A DNA stretch of 64,000 nucleotides from Hathewaya limosa (GTDB lineage Bacteria > Bacillota > Clostridia > Clostridiales > Clostridiaceae). A program made the position numbers and the translations under genes. The DNA lies in contig NZ_JAUSWN010000014.1 of assembly GCF_030815255.1 (NCBI RefSeq), positions 1-64,000 on the forward strand. The letters are read 5' to 3'. The notes under the pieces are model-generated. The model worked only from the letters and a program-made list of their open reading frames with translations, had not been told where the DNA came from and did no database searches. Below are positions 63,062 through 64,000 of this stretch, piece by piece. The first letter of the stretch is position 1. Every line of letters starts with the position of its first letter.

Positions 63062-64000
63062 TTATTCTCCTAATGTAGCAACCATTACAGCCTTGATTGT
63101 ATGCATTCTGTTTTCTGCTTCGTCAAATGCAATTGAAGCTTCGCTTTCGAATACTTCGTCAGAAACTTCCATAGCATCTAAACCGAATTTTTCTTTAATT
63201 TCTTTACCAACAGTTGTTTTTAAATCATGGAATGCTGGTAAACAGTGCATGAATTTAACTTTTGGATTTCCAGTTTTCTTCATCATTTCTGAATTGATTT
63301 GGTAATCTTTTAATAAAGCTATTCTTTGAGCCCAAACTTCATCTGGTTCTCCCATAGATACCCAAACGTCAGTGTAAAGAACGTCACATCCTTTAACTCC
63401 TTCGTCTATGCTATCTGTTACTGTAATTTTTGCTCCTGTTTTAGCAGCAACTTCTTTACATTCCTTAACAACTTTTTCATCAGTGAATAATTCTTTTGGA
63501 GATACAACTCTGAAGTCCATTCCCATTTTAGAAGCACCGATCATTAAAGCGTTAGCCATGTTGTTTCTTCCATCACCAACATAAGCAAAAGTAATTTGGC
63601 TTAATGGTTTATCAAAATGTTCTTGAATTGTTAAAAAGTCAGCTAATATTTGAGTTGGGTGATCAGCATCAGTTAATCCGTTCCATACTGGTACACCAGC
63701 ATATTTAGCTAATTCTTCAACTGTTTCTTGAGCAAATCCTCTGTATTCGATACCATCGTACATTCTTCCAAGTACTCTTGCAGTATCTGCCATTGATTCC
63801 TTTTTACCTATTTGTGTTCCTGTTGGTCCAAGATATGTAACACCAGCTCCTTGATCCATTGCAGCAACTTCAAAAGCACATCTTGTTCTAGTAGAAGTTT
63901 TTTCAAATATTAAAGCTACATTTTTTCCTTTTAATGTTTGAGTTTCTGTTCCAGCATATTTTGCTCTTTTAAGATCTCTAGCTAAATCTAAGAAGTAGTT
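63062..64000 (-). CDS. argF: Ornithine carbamoyltransferase, cut by the window end
   Basis: The frame is open from the stop at 63062 to the last base, 313 codons, so the gene begins beyond 64000 and about 20 residues are missing. The enzyme joins carbamoyl phosphate and ornithine to citrulline. The phosphate loop STRTR, the zinc/ornithine motif HCLPAFHD and the VGDGRNNMAN segment are present; this last form is common in catabolic (ArcB) as well as anabolic enzymes, so argF or arcB cannot be settled. An internal ATG at 63859 is not the start, because the STRTR motif lies upstream of it. Confidence 0.95.
   Translation of the reverse strand, partial: NYFLDLARDLKRAKYAGTETQTLKGKNVALIFEKTSTRTRCAFEVAAMDQGAGVTYLGPTGTQIGKKESMADTARVLGRMYDGIEYRGFAQETVEELAKYAGVPVWNGLTDADHPTQILADFLTIQEHFDKPLSQITFAYVGDGRNNMANALMIGASKMGMDFRVVSPKELFTDEKVVKECKEVAAKTGAKITVTDSIDEGVKGCDVLYTDVWVSMGEPDEVWAQRIALLKDYQINSEMMKKTGNPKVKFMHCLPAFHDLKTTVGKEIKEKFGLDAMEVSDEVFESEASIAFDEAENRMHTIKAVMVATLGE

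Noticed and set aside
63062..63859. Short carbamoyltransferase starting at the ATG at 63859
   Set aside because: The frame continues to the window end and contains the STRTR motif upstream, so the ATG is internal and the gene is cut by the window.

Overview
This window is a low-GC, gene-dense stretch of a Firmicutes chromosome, most likely a member of Clostridium sensu stricto. The evidence is the strong A/T bias, GGAGG or GGGGG ribosome binding sites, frequent TTG and GTG starts, sporulation-type genes (a SleB-like hydrolase, a Cys-rich small protein behind a sigma-K-like promoter) and typical clostridial families (DUF1540, CymR-CysK, NatAB, RsgI-like, butyrate-kinase-like proteins). I cannot name the species. 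I see no rRNA, tRNA, CRISPR array, intact prophage or intact insertion sequence.

Layout, left half. 1-11 kb: an AldA-type aldehyde dehydrogenase, a nucleoside hydrolase, an O-antigen-ligase-like membrane protein, glmS under a glmS ribozyme, a HAD-phosphatase lipoprotein, glmM and a DUF1540 protein. 11-15.3 kb: ung and lacZ, each followed by a copy of a GGGACGGTTCA inverted-repeat element. 15.3-19.8 kb: an unknown protein, then a lysR-ydcF-HEXXH-peptidase operon divergent from a YeiH-type transporter. 19.8-25.7 kb: a tight five-gene operon cdaA-cdaR-FAD dehydrogenase-two butyrate-kinase-like genes. 25.9-32 kb: a membrane protein and a SleB-like hydrolase, then the opposing operon citC-citXG-TPR protein-thioredoxin, with no citrate lyase subunit genes in view.

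Layout, right half. 32-36 kb: a Cys-rich protein, a DUF4230 protein, a serine-recombinase-like protein without a catalytic domain, and cymR-cysK. 36-41 kb: ABC-2 export genes, one with a large extracytoplasmic domain, and a CopZ-like protein. 41-48 kb: a nucleoside uptake and cleavage operon (binding protein, ATPase, two permeases, two nucleoside hydrolases). 48-51 kb: an orphan RsgI-like protein, a cluster of DnaA boxes, a small basic peptide and a CPBP protease. 51-55.8 kb: a GntR-controlled ABC operon that runs into natAB. 56-64 kb: ispF, an unknown membrane protein, nadE, an M24 peptidase, a lipoprotein-PII-like-antiporter operon, and an ornithine carbamoyltransferase cut by the window end.

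The most unusual items are: two butyrate-kinase-like proteins with degraded phosphate-binding motifs inside the c-di-AMP synthase operon; a recombinase-like protein that has lost its catalytic domain but keeps a near-consensus promoter; a DnaA-box cluster away from any dnaA gene; the orphan citrate-lyase maturation operon; the lipoprotein-PII-antiporter module; and a helical motif apparently shared by two unrelated-looking surface proteins. Longer gene-free stretches (1622-2055, 4325-4782, 6859-7606, 10406-10723, 48089-48742, 49310-49742) are covered by the promoter, repeat and terminator entries; outside those sites I see only A/T-rich sequence without coding signal.
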